DNA of 64,000 nt from Triatoma infestans. Its lineage: Eukaryota; Arthropoda; Insecta; Hemiptera; Reduviidae. Below the pieces are notes generated by a model that was not told the origin of the DNA, searched no databases, and saw only the letters and a program-made list of their open reading frames with translations. The stretch's first letter is position 1; each line of letters opens with the position of its first letter. The translations under genes were made by a program, and so were the position numbers. The stretch spans positions 1 through 64,000 of the forward strand of contig JAAEAF010004355.1 in assembly GCA_011037195.1 (NCBI GenBank), read 5' to 3'. Positions 46,090-58,790 of this stretch are shown one piece after another.

Positions 46090-46992
46090 TACATTTGGAT
46101 TTCAAATTATTACTTTTATTTTTTTCTTTTTATTGATATTTACACCTGTTATAAGCTTAACAATAGTAAATTTGTTAATTGTGGACAATTCATAGAAACA
46201 GAAGCGGAGAAGTCACTCAGTAGTGAAACTCCGAGTTATTCAGTAAGTAGATCACGAGGCCAGTGACGTTTTAGTCTTCTTGTTGAATTTATAGGTTTAG
46301 TTAGGGATGCAAGGTCACGGACGAGAGGATTGACATGAGATGATAAACTGTTGTGAAATTTGTTGTAACGGAATAGGATTTCTTGACGGACGTATGGTAT
46401 ATTTAAGTCTGTATGGATTGTATGATTGGAGACACAGAAAGATGCTGAAACGATTTTGCGGAGGATTTTCGATTGGAGTGTTTTGGGATACGATTATAAT
46501 TAGATCTTTTGGTTGAACCCATAGTTCTGCGCCGTAAGCCCAAATAGGTTTAAGTATGACTGTAGATTAGAAGTTTTGGTAAGTGTTAGGTTGAGATCGT
46601 TTGTCAAGTAATCGCATCAGCATTTGGTAACGTGAAATAGTGCCTGTCGTTTGAGTCTGGTATGTGGATTCCAGGTAAGGCGTCGTCGGTCCAAGTATAG
46701 TCCTAAGTAGCGAATTTTTTGTACTGGGGGTAAGGGCGCATTGTCATAATAAAAAACTGGAGCAGAAGTGAGTCGTCTGAGAGTGAAGGAAATTGTTTGG
46801 CTCTCTTTTCAGCACTATTTTGATTCCCCATTTGTTGAACCATTTTGGAGTGAATTCAGGTGCGCCTCTATAGATTGCGAGTTGCTATTACGGGATCTTT
46901 ATGTGTAGTATCATCAGCGAATGTGTAGTGAGTGGAGGTATGTGGCAATAGTTGGCATATCAGCTGTATAAATGGAGTAAAGAACGGGTCCT
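46090..46992 (-). pseudogene. Jockey-type LINE, 5' truncated
   Basis: Minus-strand pieces read GPVLYSIYTADMPTI (about 46940-46992), ISFTLRRLTSAPVFYYDNAP (about 46740-46800), IRYLGLYLDRR with LTWNPHTRLKRQ (about 46650-46730), VSNHTIHTDLNIP (about 46400-46440) and RLKRHWPRDLL (about 46220-46260). These align block for block with the LINEs at 29837 and 51010. The YADD core is lost and stops are frequent, so this is the most decayed of the three. Confidence 0.9.
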
Positions 46993-47289
46993 TTTTTTTA
47001 TTTAAAAAGTTTATTCATATTTTTTTACCCAAGTATGTCAAATTTGTTTTTTTTCAATGATCAGAAATATTTATCTGTTGTTTTTTTACTCGTACTGTAT
47101 TTATAGTTTGTATTATGATCTACTTTGGTATTTGTGCTGTTGATCAACAATTCACCTTGTTCCCCATCTTTAGATTTTTAACAAATAATAACAATAAAAT
47201 CAAATTAAATAAATATGGAAGGACGAAGAGGACAGATTATTACTATTAACTGTATATCAGATAGTAAGTATCTGTTTTTGCAATAGTCT

Positions 47290-48065
47290 GCACACACACA
47301 CACGCGCGCGCGTATGTATGTATGTGTGTGTTTTGTATGTGGGAATAAAATATATCAAAAACAAAATATCACTTGAAGTTCTAAATTTGTATTCCGTCTA
47401 GGTACCACCAACAAAAGAAAATTGTTTCCGGCAAAATCCATCTAACGGAAGTGTGACTTACTGAACGTTTTTTTCCAGATTTTGGTTTTTCGACTTCAGC
47501 AATTTCTTTTAAATTTCGTACCCCATACTCATAAATACATATCTGTTTTATTTGAAACATTTTCTTGGAAATATTTATTTGGGGGGGGGGGTTCCTGAGG
47601 AAACAGTAACGCTTATGCTTTTTTCTAAAATATCACTTCAGTACAATGTAATGTTGTACTTAGTTGTTGGTTCCGCAGAGCTGGAAAGCATTAGAGACAT
47701 TTTCTGTGATAACGTGCTTCTTTTTTGTGGTCATCAACCTGTTCCGGGCTTTCGCCCATCTTCAGGATCCGTCTGTCAGACAGTGTGCAAGCCTGTGTTA
47801 TCACACTGTCTGACAAATGCATCCTTAAGATGGGGGAACGCCCGAAAGCGGTCGATGACCACAAAAAGAAGCAGGCTATCACGGAAAATGTCTCTGTTAA
47901 TGTTCTACTATCCATATAATTAATTAATACACATTAGAAGCATAACTAGAATTCCATAATTGAAGAAAATCTGTTAACCTTAATTGCAACTTTTTTGACT
48001 TTTTTTTGGAATTTTCTGAAACTATTATAACGATTTTCCTTTAAACTTGGAATAATAACTGTAAA
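47290..48065 (+). mobile_element. HEL family copy (diverged subfamily) split by a fold-back element
   Basis: A CA/CG/TATG microsatellite (47290-47334) is followed by GGTACCACCAACAA and TTTATTTGAAACATTTTC. The body resumes after the fold-back element with CACATTAGAAGCATAAC, a segment typical of this subfamily. It meets the next copy tail-to-tail. Confidence 0.8.
47669..47905. mobile_element. Fold-back (palindromic) element
   Basis: Arms run from GGTTCCGCAGAGCTGGAAAG on the left and back to GGAAAATGTCTCTG on the right, joined through CAGACAGTGTG...CACACTGTCTG. The overlapping frames of 64-123 codons on both strands are a by-product of the palindrome. The hammerhead-like core is present in both arms, altered to CTTAAGATGGGG in one. 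Confidence 0.9.
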
Positions 48066-48086
48066 GATAGAAACTTTTCTGGAAAA

Positions 48087-49120
48087 TCTGGTGTGAAAAA
48101 CTCACACAACTTTCTCTTACTCCTGTTCTCAAAATTATAATTGACAAATGTTATAGATTGTGTACCAAATTTAATGAAATTTCTCGAAAACTGAAAAAAC
48201 TGTTCAGTAAAAGCGTACTTCCGGTTTACTAATTTTCTTAAAACTCGGAATTTTGGCCATCTATTTATTTTTAATTTATTTTGTTTGGATGATAGAATTG
48301 TATAATCAACTATGACACTTTAGAGGAAACCTAACCCCACTCCTCCCCCAAAAGGGTTCTTAAATGAATTTTTTTAGAGAAATGTTTTAAATAAAAGTGG
48401 TAGATCCTTGGATGTGTAGTTGCTATACCATGTTTGAAGAAAATCATCGGAGCCATTTTTGAGAAAATTGCAAGAAAGTAAAAAAAAATACCAGAAAACT
48501 GAAAAATACATTTTAGTAAAAACGCACTTTTTCTCTATCAGATTCTCGATCAGATCATCCGATTTTTTCAAACTTGGAATTTCAACAACGCATTTAATTC
48601 TAATTAATATTGCTTAGCTGAAAGAATCGTATTGTAAACTGAAATAGCACTTTAGAGGACAACCTACCACCCCCCTCCCATGTAAGTGCCCTTAAATGCA
48701 TATAGCATATTGAAATGTTTCAAATAAAAATTGTAGATCTTTGTAAGTGTAGTTGATACAATAAGTTTAAAGAAAATCGTTAGAGCCATTTTTGAGAAAA
48801 TTGCAAAAAAGTGAAAAAACCATTTAGTAAATTGGTACTTCCGGTTGAGGAATTTTGACAGATAATCTACTGTCAGATTCTATGGTGATACCTAAACGGA
48901 ATATCACGTTTCAACTTTTTACGGTTTTTCGTTTTTGAGCTATGCTGTTCACATACATACATACATATACACACACAGACAGACACACTCACAGACCATT
49001 TTCTAAAAACCACTTTTTTGGACTTTGAGGACCTCAAAACGGATATTTCCGGTGAAAACTCGATGTCGAAAATTTGACACGATTACAGTCCTTCCTTCTT
49101 ACTAGGAGTAAGAGAAAGTA
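48087..49120 (-). mobile_element. HEL family copy, full length
   Basis: Opens TCTGGTGTGAAAAACTCACA and ACTTTCTCTTACTCC. Units run in reverse to the CA/TA tract (48950-48985), then ACTAGGAGTAAGAGAAAGT. Complete at both ends. Confidence 0.96.
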
Positions 49121-49286
49121 AAAAGTAGTTTTTAGTGGTGATACTGAGGAGTGGAGTGTACGACGTTTAATTTCAGTTGTATTTGTTCAATATTTTTGGG
49201 TGATCTCTTGTAGACTACAATCTAATCACTTCTATACCTGCCTAGTTTATTTATGTTGCTGTGCTCTGCGCACTGCTAGCATCCTG

Positions 49287-49375
49287 GAAGTGTATTCTCG
49301 TTACAGACAACACTGCCCGTCATGAGCAAATGAGCTGTAGAAGCTCCTAGGAAGAGAAAATAGCTGTCAGCTGGA
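49287..49375 (-). mobile_element. SINE body fragment
   Basis: On the minus strand TTTTCTCTTCCTAGGAGCTT and GGGCAGTGTTGTCTGTA match the body of the SINE at 20985. The tRNA-like head is missing. Confidence 0.7.
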
Positions 49376-49471
49376 CCTCAGTCCCTCGTTAAGAAAATTT
49401 TTCAGATTTAATAATTTTTCAATCAATTCTACTGCTTATTAAATTATTTTAAGATAAACTACCATATTTTT

Positions 49472-50191
49472 ACTTTCTCTTACTCCCCTAGTAAGAGGAA
49501 GTATTGTAATCGTGTCAAATTTTCGATATCGAGTTTTCACCGGAAATATCCGTTTTGAGGTCCCCTGAGTCCAAAAAGGTGGTTTTTTTAGCAAATGGTC
49601 TGTGTGTGTGTGTGGTGTGTGTGTGTTGTGTGCGTATGTATGTATGATGTATGTATGTTGTATGTATGTATGTATGTATGTAATGTATGTATGTATGTAT
49701 GTGTATGTATGTATGTATGTGAACAGCATAGCTCAAAAACGAAAACCATAGAAAGTTGAACTTGATATTCCGTTTAGGTATCACATGGGATCTGACAGTA
49801 CGTTATCTGTCAAAATTCCTCAACCGGAAGTACCACTTTACTAGTTGTTTTTTTTACTTTTTGCGATTTTCTCAAAAATGGCTCCGACGATTTTCTTTAA
49901 ACTTGTATATCAACTACACATACAAAGAGCTACAACTTTTATTTTTGCATTTTTGTGCTATCATAGTTGATTATACAATTCTATCATCCAAACAAAATTA
50001 ATTAGAAATGAAATAGATGGCCAAAATTCCGAGTTTCAAGAAATTTTAGTAAACCGGAAGTGCGCTTTTACTAAACAGTTTTTTCAGTTTTCGACGAATT
50101 TCATTAAATTTGGTACACAAACTATAAAATTTGTCAATTATATTTTGAGAACTGGAGTAAGAGAAAGTTGTGTGAGTGTTTCACACCAGAT
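49472..50191 (+). mobile_element. HEL family copy with internal deletion
   Basis: Both termini are intact (ACTTTCTCTTACTCCCCTAG and TTTCACACCAGAT), with a long TATG microsatellite (49600-49720). About 0.38 kb is missing: sequence passes from the first unit (ACAACTTTTATTT) through a short filler into the second (GTGCTATCATAGTTGATTAT). Confidence 0.95.
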
Positions 50192-51000
50192 TTTTTTAAT
50201 ACCGTTCAGTAGTTTTTGTTAGATAAGAATCAGTGGCACATAAAGAATTTTCAGATATAACTTAGGCAGGCTAAGATAGTGATCGTATCAGACTTTCAGA
50301 TATATTTTTAATTTTATTTATGGAAATGTTATGAAGAGAAAGTAAAAAAAATATGTGAAATTTAAACAATAAACCTTGATATTGATGGAAATTATTTCGT
50401 TTGTTGTTATTATTTTTATAGTTAATCAAAAGTAAATTTTACCACGCTTTAAAATATAAAGTATCTGTAGAAAAGTAGCTTGTCGTTTTTGTAAACAATA
50501 GGGGCTACTTGTTCTATATTTAAAAGCAAATAAAATTGTTGTATTCCCTTGGGTATTTTTATACTGTACTAACGATGGACTTTTATATCTGAAAAATACT
50601 AAATTTAGTTTTTAAACAAAATACCAAAATCTATTTGTTCACTTGGTTTATAATTATATTTTTTTAAATAAAATCAACACTCATAAAATAATTTTTTAAA
50701 AACAATTTGTCTTCATTATCACATTATATCATGATTTGTTTCTATGCATTCAATCTGTCAGCCATCAAAACATGTGCCAACTTTATTGCATGCTACTCAG
50801 TTTAATAATTACTTCTCTTTTATTTTGGCTACTAGTATTTTTATTTTAAATTAGGAACCAATTAAAATATACATACATCTTAAATATTTGCAAATAATTC
50901 ATAAACGTGTTTTATTAAAACAAACTATTCTTTGTCATACTAATTTTATTTGGTTTCCACAAATATTCTTTGTCTTTATCTTTGGGGCATAATTTTGTTT
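50192..51000. other. AT-rich stretch, no gene seen
   Basis: No supported feature. Confidence 0.45.
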
Positions 51001-51009
51001 ATGTGATAT

Positions 51010-52531
51010 GCAGCCCTGGCTACGATTTGATCACCGTAAACTTCCTATTACAGCTCCCTAGAAAAGCAGTAATTTTTATCACTTCTCTTCCTAAGAACCA
51101 CTTACTTCCCTATCATCTGGAAATTCTCTTTAATAAGAATAAATAAACCAAATAAACCTACACATCTCCCTAGCTCATACCGACCAATCAGCCTCCTACC
51201 CATCCTAGGAAAAATTCTTGAAAAACTTTTACTACTCCGCCTCCAAACTGAAATAGCACCACTAAATGTCATTCCTGAACACCAATTCGGTTTTCGGAGT
51301 TGCCACTCGACTGTTCATCAAATGCATCGCGTTGTAGATACAATCGCTACCTCTCTGGAACTGAAGCAGTATTGTCCAGGAGTCTTCTTGGACATATCTC
51401 AAGCTTTTGACCGAGTATGGCATATGGGATTACTTTACAAGCTCAAGGGCATCCTATCTCCTACTTATTATCTGATACTTAAATCTTATCTCACTGATCG
51501 TTTCTTCCAAGTCATTCAAAGTTCATCATCATCTGTTATTTATCCAGTTCTGGCAGGAGTTCCTCAAGGGAGCATTCTTTCACCTCTACTATATACTATC
51601 TTTACAGCTGACTTACCAACTCATCCAGATACAATTACTTTTACATTTGCCGACGATACTGCAATTCTTTCTCCTCATGTGGATCCCGTCATGGCAACTC
51701 GTCATATTCTTGAACCTTGGCTCCGGCAGTGGAGAATCAAAGCAAACGAACTTTAATCCAAACTCATAGTATTCACCTTAAACAAAAAAAACTCTTCCTC
51801 CTCTTTACTTTAACAATATTATCCTTCCCATTGCGAACCATCTACGATATCTCGGATTATTTCTTGACAATCGACTAACATGGAACCCCCATACCAAACT
51901 GAAACGAATTGACTGCAACTTAAGATATAAAATGCTAAAAAGACTACTTGACACACGTTCAAAACTGACTCTAACGAACAAGAAAATGCTATACACTGCT
52001 CTTTTAGCCCCCATTTGGACATACGGCATAGAACTGAAGGGCACTGCAAAACAATCCAACCTTAACCGAATTCAAATTCTACAATCTAAAATCCAGTAGT
52101 TAATGATGCTCCCTTCTGCGTCTGCAACCACACAATCCACTCCGATCTTAACATTCCATTCATCTCAGAGCTAGTCCAACTTCGTTACACAAAATTTCAC
52201 TCCAAACTAAATTGTCAGCATAATCCTCTGATCCAGAATATGTCCACGAGAACAGTTCCCCAAAAACCCTAGTTGGAGGCTGAAGCGGCGGTGGCCACTG
52301 ACCATCTTAACGTATAACGCCGACCTCCTATGGTAGCTGCTGTGTAAGCTTGCGATAGTGACAAACTAACGGCTTCCATCGCTGGATGGTTGTCGTTCAT
52401 ACCTCTCAAGCAATATGTACATATGTATATATTGACTAATATATAAATGTACACAGATTATGTACTCATCACTTTTGCTTGTTGTACATTGTATACAGTT
52501 ACAAAATAAATTAATAAATTAAAAAAAAAAA
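51010..52531 (+). pseudogene. Jockey-type LINE, 5' truncated, with 9-bp target duplication and A tail
   Basis: ATGTGATAT flanks the insert (51001-51009 and 52532-52540), and it ends in AATAAATTAATAAATT plus 12 A. Plus-strand motifs: SSYRPISLLPILGKILEKLL (about 51175-51235), HQFGFR (about 51282-51300), FLDISQAFDRVWHMGLLYKL (about 51385-51445), GVPQGSILSPLLYTI (about 51557-51600) and FADDTAILSP (about 51643-51675), the catalytic box with Phe in place of Tyr. A 144-codon frame (51322-51756) is open. Frameshifts follow before RYLGLFLDNRLTWNPHTKL (about 51845-51900) and the KRRWP tail. No RNase H is present, as in Jockey proper. It is the best preserved of three related copies. Confidence 0.96.
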
Positions 52532-52643
52532 ATGTGATATATAAAACCCAGCTATAGAAATAAATGGTTCGATACAGCAGTTCAATGGTTGCCACAGCCT
52601 GGAAATTTGATATTATCCTTTAAAATGAATGAAAATTAATTTC

Positions 52644-52645
<2 letters not shown>

Positions 52646-52685
<40 letters not shown>
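52646..52685. repeat. Poly-T tract (40 bases)
   Basis: An uninterrupted T run, possibly the tail of a minus-strand retroelement. No element body is recognised next to it. Confidence 0.95.
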
Positions 52686-52690
<5 letters not shown>

Positions 52691-53010
52691 GGATGATTGT
52701 TAACTTATCTTTCAGTGAAGCTGTGAATAGATACTCAAGGGGTTCTGTGCATAACTTCGAGATTCTTAAATTACCTAAAAATAAATACCTAAGGCACTGT
52801 GAATTCGATTTAATTATGATCTGAAACAGAATTTTTTTTTTGGTACTGCTACACCAGCGATTCTTACGCTATAAGTATCAACGATCACAAAGTAATCATT
52901 TAAGCAGGAACGCGCACAGAATTTAATTAATTAATAAAAAGTACAATTTATGATAGATAAAATCTGAGGTATTATGTAATATTATGAATTTCATCAACGC
53001 AAAACTTGAC

Positions 53011-54538
53011 TTTTACTTTTACATTCACTTAGGGTTGGTAAGAGGGATTAAATTCTCAAAATTGAATTTTCACCGTTGAATGCATGTTTTGAGGTTCCGC
53101 TGACTAGGAAAAACATATTTTCACCGATTAGTTTATATATAGTATGTATACGATTAGTTTATATTAGTGTGTATATACAGGGTGTCCCAAGGTATATGGA
53201 TAACGACTTTTTCTCGGAAACTAAGATAGCTAGAAAAAAACTAAAAAATATGTGTCCCCGTAGTTTTTTTTGTTAGAAATTCCAATTTAATTTGCAAATT
53301 GGTTTTGGTGCTTCGAGAAGCGAGATACAGCACCAACTTCATTTTTTCAAATGGGGAGGTGTGGTTTTTTATTTAAGAAATAGATTCTTCTATTTTTTGT
53401 AAGAAAAATTTACTTGAACGGTTTTTTTCTGTGAGCGATATTTTACAAGTTATGAATGAAAACATGATTCTTATAAGAAATTTCAAAATGATATATAACG
53501 GTTTTTTGATTGAATAAGAAGAAAAGTACTATTTTATTATAAATTTTACTCCTCATTAATTACAGATCTTGCTCGAACTGGCCCCCACCATTAGAGATGC
53601 ATACACATGCTTTTTCCTGCCAATTGTACCTTACGACCAAAGAAATACATCTCTATCTCTAGCAAGATCTGTAATAATGAGGAGTAAAATTTATAATAAA
53701 ATAGTACTTTTCTTCTTATTCAATCAAAAAACCGTTATAATATCATTTTGAAATTTCTTATAGGAATCATGTTTTCATTTATAACTTGTAAAATATCGCT
53801 CACAGAAAAAACCCGTTCAAGTAACTTTTTCTTACAAAAAATAAAGGAATCTATTTCTTAAATAAAACCACACCTCCCCATTTGAAAAAATGAAATTGGT
53901 GCCTGTATCTCGCTTCTCGAAGCACCAAAACCAATTTGCAAATTAAATTGTAATTTCTAACAAAAAAACTACGGGGACACATAGTTTTTAGTTTTTTTCT
54001 AGCTATCAGTTTGCGAGAAAAAGTCGTTATCCATATACCTTGGGACACCCTGTATATAGATCTATTTCATAATAATATAGAAATAGTTTTGTGTGAACAA
54101 AATATCTCAGAAAGGATAGACCGCAGGAAGCTCCAACTTGGTATTCTATTTAAGTATCACCACCGCATCTGACATGAAAGTTTCATCAAAATCAGTCAAC
54201 CAAAAGTGCAACTTTACTAATTGTTTAAACTTCATAACTATAAACAGACATAAACATTTATCACTTTTATTTGAAACATTTGCCTGGGAATATTGATTTT
54301 TTGGATGTTCTTGCGAGAAATAGAAAACTAAAGTTGCGACTGCAGTACAAATATGTGGTTTTACCATCAATATAAATATCTAATTAATATTAATATACAT
54401 TAGCAGCATGGTTAGTTTGTCCCCCATTTAAGTGTTTGTAAACGTAACAATTTCAAAGAAAATTTGTCTGCTATATTGCATTATAGTAGAGAAGTAACTG
54501 AAAGTCTTCTCAGGTTTCACACCAAGATTTCTGCCCCT
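53011..54538 (+). mobile_element. HEL family copy (diverged subfamily) split by an 887-bp palindrome
   Basis: HEL sequence at 53011-53171 (TTGAATTTTCACCG, TTTTGAGGTTCCGCTGAC) resumes at 54059 with ATCTCAGAAAGGATAGACCG, GTATCACCACCGCATCTGAC and CATTAGCAGCATGG, and ends GGTTTCACACCAAGAT. Only the order and shared landmarks identify it, because divergence is high. Confidence 0.8.
53172..54058. mobile_element. Long palindromic (fold-back) DNA element with ACAGGGTGTCCC ends
   Basis: The ends TATATACAGGGTGTCCCAAG and the inverse match almost continuously inward for about 390 bp, to AGATCTTGCT / AGCAAGATCT. Only about 90 bp of centre is unique (53577-53662). Ends of the ACAGGGTG type flanked by TA-rich target occur on several insect DNA transposons. 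No transposase is present, so it is non-autonomous. Small differences between the arms show independent decay. Confidence 0.93.
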
Positions 54539-54972
54539 TGGAGCTTCAAAAGCTGGCTGTGAGTGCTTGATGTCTTGTATTAATTAATCCATGTTGGATC
54601 TTAGATTATTAATGTTTAATGCATTAACAACGTGTTTCTAGTAAAGGGTAGCCCACCTGAATGTTCATAGGAAAATGGTCTGCCTGCTATATGCAAAGTG
54701 ATTTGAATTTCTGAACTATTTACTTAAATAGATAGAGTCAATATATAATAAAAGAGATTGTCCAAAATATAGGCTGCTCAATTATGTTGAAATGTTAGAA
54801 ACACAGCATTCTAATCAATATGCAGGGATATACATTTATAACAAAATAACTGCAGATTCTAATATTCAATACAATGTCCAACATCTGTAAAAATAATAAA
54901 TATTTACATATATATCCTTAGAACAAATCAGGTATGTGTCAGAGAGAAAAGATAAAAAATACAGCACAAATA

Positions 54973-55010
<38 letters not shown>

Positions 55011-56159
55011 CACATATTTAGCTCCCCGATTAAAGCGTAGTCAAGATATAATATCGTTATAAAATTTGTTCTACGTTAATGTGATGATTATTTATTCCTA
55101 GGGAATCAACTACGCCAGATACTGTCGAAAAGTGTCACTCTTAAGGTCGCAACTCCCATTGTTTTCAGAAAGTCCCCTTTATCATATCGGTATAGTACCG
55201 CTTTGTTGCACCGAACAACAAACTTAGTTGTCTCTCCGAACTGTTCTCCACATTTCTCCCTATAGAAGGGTATACATTTATTGCGTAGATGACTTTTTTC
55301 TCTAGATCTATATTCATCTAGAGAAAACTCACTCTGTCGTTATTCACATTACGGACAATGGGATCAATGAACCAGGACTCCTCGCCACCGTTCTCAAAAG
55401 CAATTATGTCTAATAATTATTATAAATAATATAATTGTCATTTATTTTATAAACCTTACATTCAGATTAGATGGAATTGGTAAAGTTGAACATAATTTTA
55501 GCTAAAATATTTATGATAAATTACCTATCTAGTTCATATGGATTGAACAAATAGATATTTAATTTACGTAATAGATACATCGATTAAATACATAATAAAT
55601 CTTATCTAGTAATTAAACAAAGACTTTAAATCTTCAGTGTTTATATTTTTTACATATATACTCGTATGTGAATTAGTAAAGATAATATGAGAGTTCTATA
55701 TAGGAAACCGTTATTAGGGGCTGTGGATGTGTAGAGAACACTGAGAGAGAAGAGACGTAACTTTATTTATATGATTTAGATCGATTCAGGTCAAGGTGAA
55801 GCCTGCCTCCCACTACTAGTGTCTCCAGCATCCATAGACGTAAATATATACACCAACAACACTATCATCATCGTTACAAGTTCAGTATATATTACTTTAA
55901 AATCTACTTCTTCCCCTTCCGTAGACTTCACACTTTCCTTACTCTATCTACTTCCTGTTAATAGTCATTACTTACTGTGTAGCTATAAATAAATAAGACA
56001 ATTACAATATAGTAAGTGCGTCATTAATTGTTATCCGACTGATAACAATAAATAATGTATTCTGTTTAAAGAACAGTATAATTTACTCAAATTTATTCAG
56101 TGATATTGAATAGCTTTTTATTTACAACGCTTTTCATCACTGATTTAGAAAATTAAATA
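54539..56159. other. Mostly unique AT-rich sequence
   Basis: Contains (TG)n(TA)n at 54972-55011 and a perfect 12-bp inverted repeat TTTTCTCTAGAT / ATCTAGAGAAAA at 55296-55326. No gene is supported. Confidence 0.5.
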
Positions 56160-57060
56160 TTACATTGGAAATTAAAAAAATCGCAAATAATATCTCAGAC
56201 GAATTTGAGAGCACTATGGAAATTCGTCAAGGGTGCAGGCTAAGCACCTTACATTTTATGCTGGTGCTAAAAACAGCCATAAGTCAAAAGAAAAAATCAA
56301 GGAATGAAACCTAGGATCTAATTCTGAGAAGAAGGAGAACCTATCATTGTTATCTTTTTCCGACGATTTGGTTGTGCTCACAGATATTAACAGGGACCTT
56401 CAGTGCAATATAACAATAGAGCTGAAGAATATCAACATAAGTAACAATCCAGTAAACACAAAAATAATCTAGTTAGGAAAGAAACCCAGACGAATATGAG
56501 AGTTTCTCAACCGGCAATTGGTGGTTAAAAAGACAAAATTGACTGTTTACACTTTACATCCAATCCGCACATATCTTGTGAGACTTGGACACTGACGAGT
56601 AAATCAATGATCCAGGCAACAGAGATGAGGTTTTTTCCGGAAACGGAGGGAAAAACTAGAAAAAGGATAGGGTCAGAAATTTGGCAATCAGGTCTAATCT
56701 GCAAGTAACGCCCGCCATTGAGGTAATGGAGCAGAGTATTCCAAGGTGGCGGGGGGCTCTGTACTACTTACGGAACTAAGCCGCACTGCTGGTTACTCTT
56801 AAAAGGCTAGATAGAGTTGGGGCAAATGAGGAAGAGGAAGACCAAGATTGAAATTAGAAGAAAGAGTCATTTTCTATGAAGAAGTGGATTGGGGTAAACT
56901 GTTTTTCGAAATTGTGTACCTACCGGGAATGTACATATAGTCATGAATTCGAACTTATACAAGATGTGTCAAGAGAGGCGCAATAAACCCAGAGGAAGGA
57001 GAATGGAACGACAGGAAAAGTTGGTGAGAGCGAAATTTGGGAATTGGTGTATAACACTGT
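56160..57060 (+). pseudogene. RTE-like LINE reverse transcriptase remnant
   Basis: Frames in order: MEIRQGCRLSTLHFMLVLKT (about 56218-56280, cf. the VRQGCPLSP box), LSLLSFSDDLVVLTDINRDL (about 56345-56403, the catalytic box with FSDD for YADD), SCETWTLTSKSMIQATEMRF (about 56575-56635, the CETWTL/EMRF block), and an Arg-rich segment (about 56820-56850). The Tyr-to-Ser change and many stops make it dead. Order and spacing strongly support a LINE of the endonuclease/RT type common in invertebrates. Confidence 0.82.
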
Positions 57061-57189
57061 TAATCAGCAGCAAAAACAAAAAAAAAAAAGCAAGCGGGGT
57101 AACTGTTTTGTAAGTTGTACAAATCTGGCTGGCAACATCGTGGCATTATGTTTGTCGCAAGGTAATGCTTCATCCGGTGCTGTAGGGCA

Positions 57190-57640
57190 AAACTCTTTCA
57201 AGAGAAAATAAGAAAAGAATATTTTATTCCATTATTGAAGGAATCCTCATGTATAGAGCTGGAACCTGAACCACCATTTGGAAGATCCGTGCAAGGGTGA
57301 ACCGTGTGTTCAAAAACCAGAATGGATAAAGTTAGGATTATAGAAATAAGAAGAAAATGGAAATAAAGGAAACAATTGAAGAAAGAATAAATAAAAAGAA
57401 ACTAATGTGGTATGGATCTCAGAAGGATGCCTCCGGAAAGATGACCAGAAAAGATTAGAGATGGATCTTCCAGAATAAAAGAAGAAGAGGCAGACCGGCA
57501 AGAAGATGGGAGAAGGAGATGACCGGAAGCGGTCTGAGGGATGGAGATTGGAGAGAAAGAAGATATATGGAGGGAAGTGACCTGATGGCAACCCAAATGA
57601 AGGGAGACGCCGGTTAAGTAAGTAAAGTAAGTTCACAGAA
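57190..57640 (+). pseudogene. RTE-like LINE 3' tail
   Basis: METIEERINKKKLMWYG-like sequence (about 57357-57410) is followed by RRRGRPARRWEKEM (about 57481-57522) and GLRDGDWRERR (about 57533-57565), the end of an RTE/CR1-like reverse transcriptase with the RGRPxxRW box. It may be the tail of the element at 56160 or a separate copy. A 123-codon frame on the opposite strand is a shadow. Confidence 0.7.
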
Positions 57641-58059
57641 TAATATTGAATACGGTACGCTTTGATATATGCACATACCACTTGACTCTTTGATCATCTG
57701 TAAAATCTGTAAAAAAAATCATCTGTAAAATATGATGTATATTAAACTTTGTAAGTATGAATTTTGATGTATGAATATTGTTACGATAAGGTAGAATGAA
57801 GGGTTGTATGCCAAATCATCTTTCCAGCTACCTTTTAGGGTAGCCATATGTATATTGTGAAAGTGTTGTACCTATTAGGCTAGTAGGAACTTGCAGAGAG
57901 AAATATCAAGAAATGGCCAGTCTACTTCCCGCTAAATGGGATACACAGATTGTCTTAACATAGCCTACGATTGTATGAAAAATAGAAGCAAAACTAAAAA
58001 CTGCGGGAACATCCCATATTATATTCACTGCGTTTACTTCAAACCAGAATCTGGGTACT

Positions 58060-58790
58060 AGGTTTCGGTCTAAATTATAGGTTAACTATTTCTTTTTTCA
58101 AATTTTCCACAGTTATCTCGCAGCGCTAACGATTTCTTTTTAACTTTCATTTAACGATTTTCTTCGGTTTATTTGATACATATTTGTAAACAGTTCCACT
58201 TTTATTTGAAACATTTTTTTCTAGAACTGGTTTTCTTCTTGAAAAGGTATTCTTTTGATCTTACCACAAAAATGGCCGATTATATTGCATTGTCATCTCA
58301 ACTGTAACATCAGAAATAATTTAAAATTTTTAAAATTATTTGTTTTTAGAGGTTAGTAAATTGACTTGAACAAAAATATGTCAAAAACAAAAATTTGATT
58401 TTCCGAAGGAACCTCAAAATTGGTATTCCATTTAAGATCCCAACTGGTGGCGCATGGTGTGTGCATGAATGTGTGTCTGTATGTATAAACAAGATATCTC
58501 AAAAACGAAAAATCGTAGGAAGCTCCAACTTGGTATTCAGTTTTTGGTACTACCAACGAAGGTTCGGGCAAAATCCATTAACCAGATCTGCAACTTTACT
58601 GAATGTTTTTTTTCAGTTCTTCGCGATTTTCTCGAAAATGGCACTATTGATTTCCTTGTAAACTTCGAAAACTTTAGAAAAACCTATCACTTTTATTTGA
58701 AATATTTTCTTAAGGGGGTTTTGGGGAAACCAGTGACTTTTAACTTTCCTCTAAAGTACCACTTCAGTAAAACAAACAAAATGTTGTGGC
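58060..58790 (+). mobile_element. HEL family copies (diverged subfamily), two overlapping pieces
   Basis: 58060-58240 matches an internal unit (CTTTTATTTGAAACATTTTT). 58400-58790 starts anew at ATTCCATTTAAG with a short GT tract, ATCTCAAAAACGAAAAATCG and GGTACTACCAACG. Neither has intact ends. Confidence 0.75.

Noticed and set aside
47552..47923. Frames of 64-123 codons on both strands
   Set aside because: They follow the palindrome of the fold-back element and mirror each other.
57310..57681. A 123-codon minus-strand frame
   Set aside because: It lies opposite the plus-strand LINE tail with RGRPxxRW and is Ser/Phe/Pro-rich as expected of an antisense shadow.
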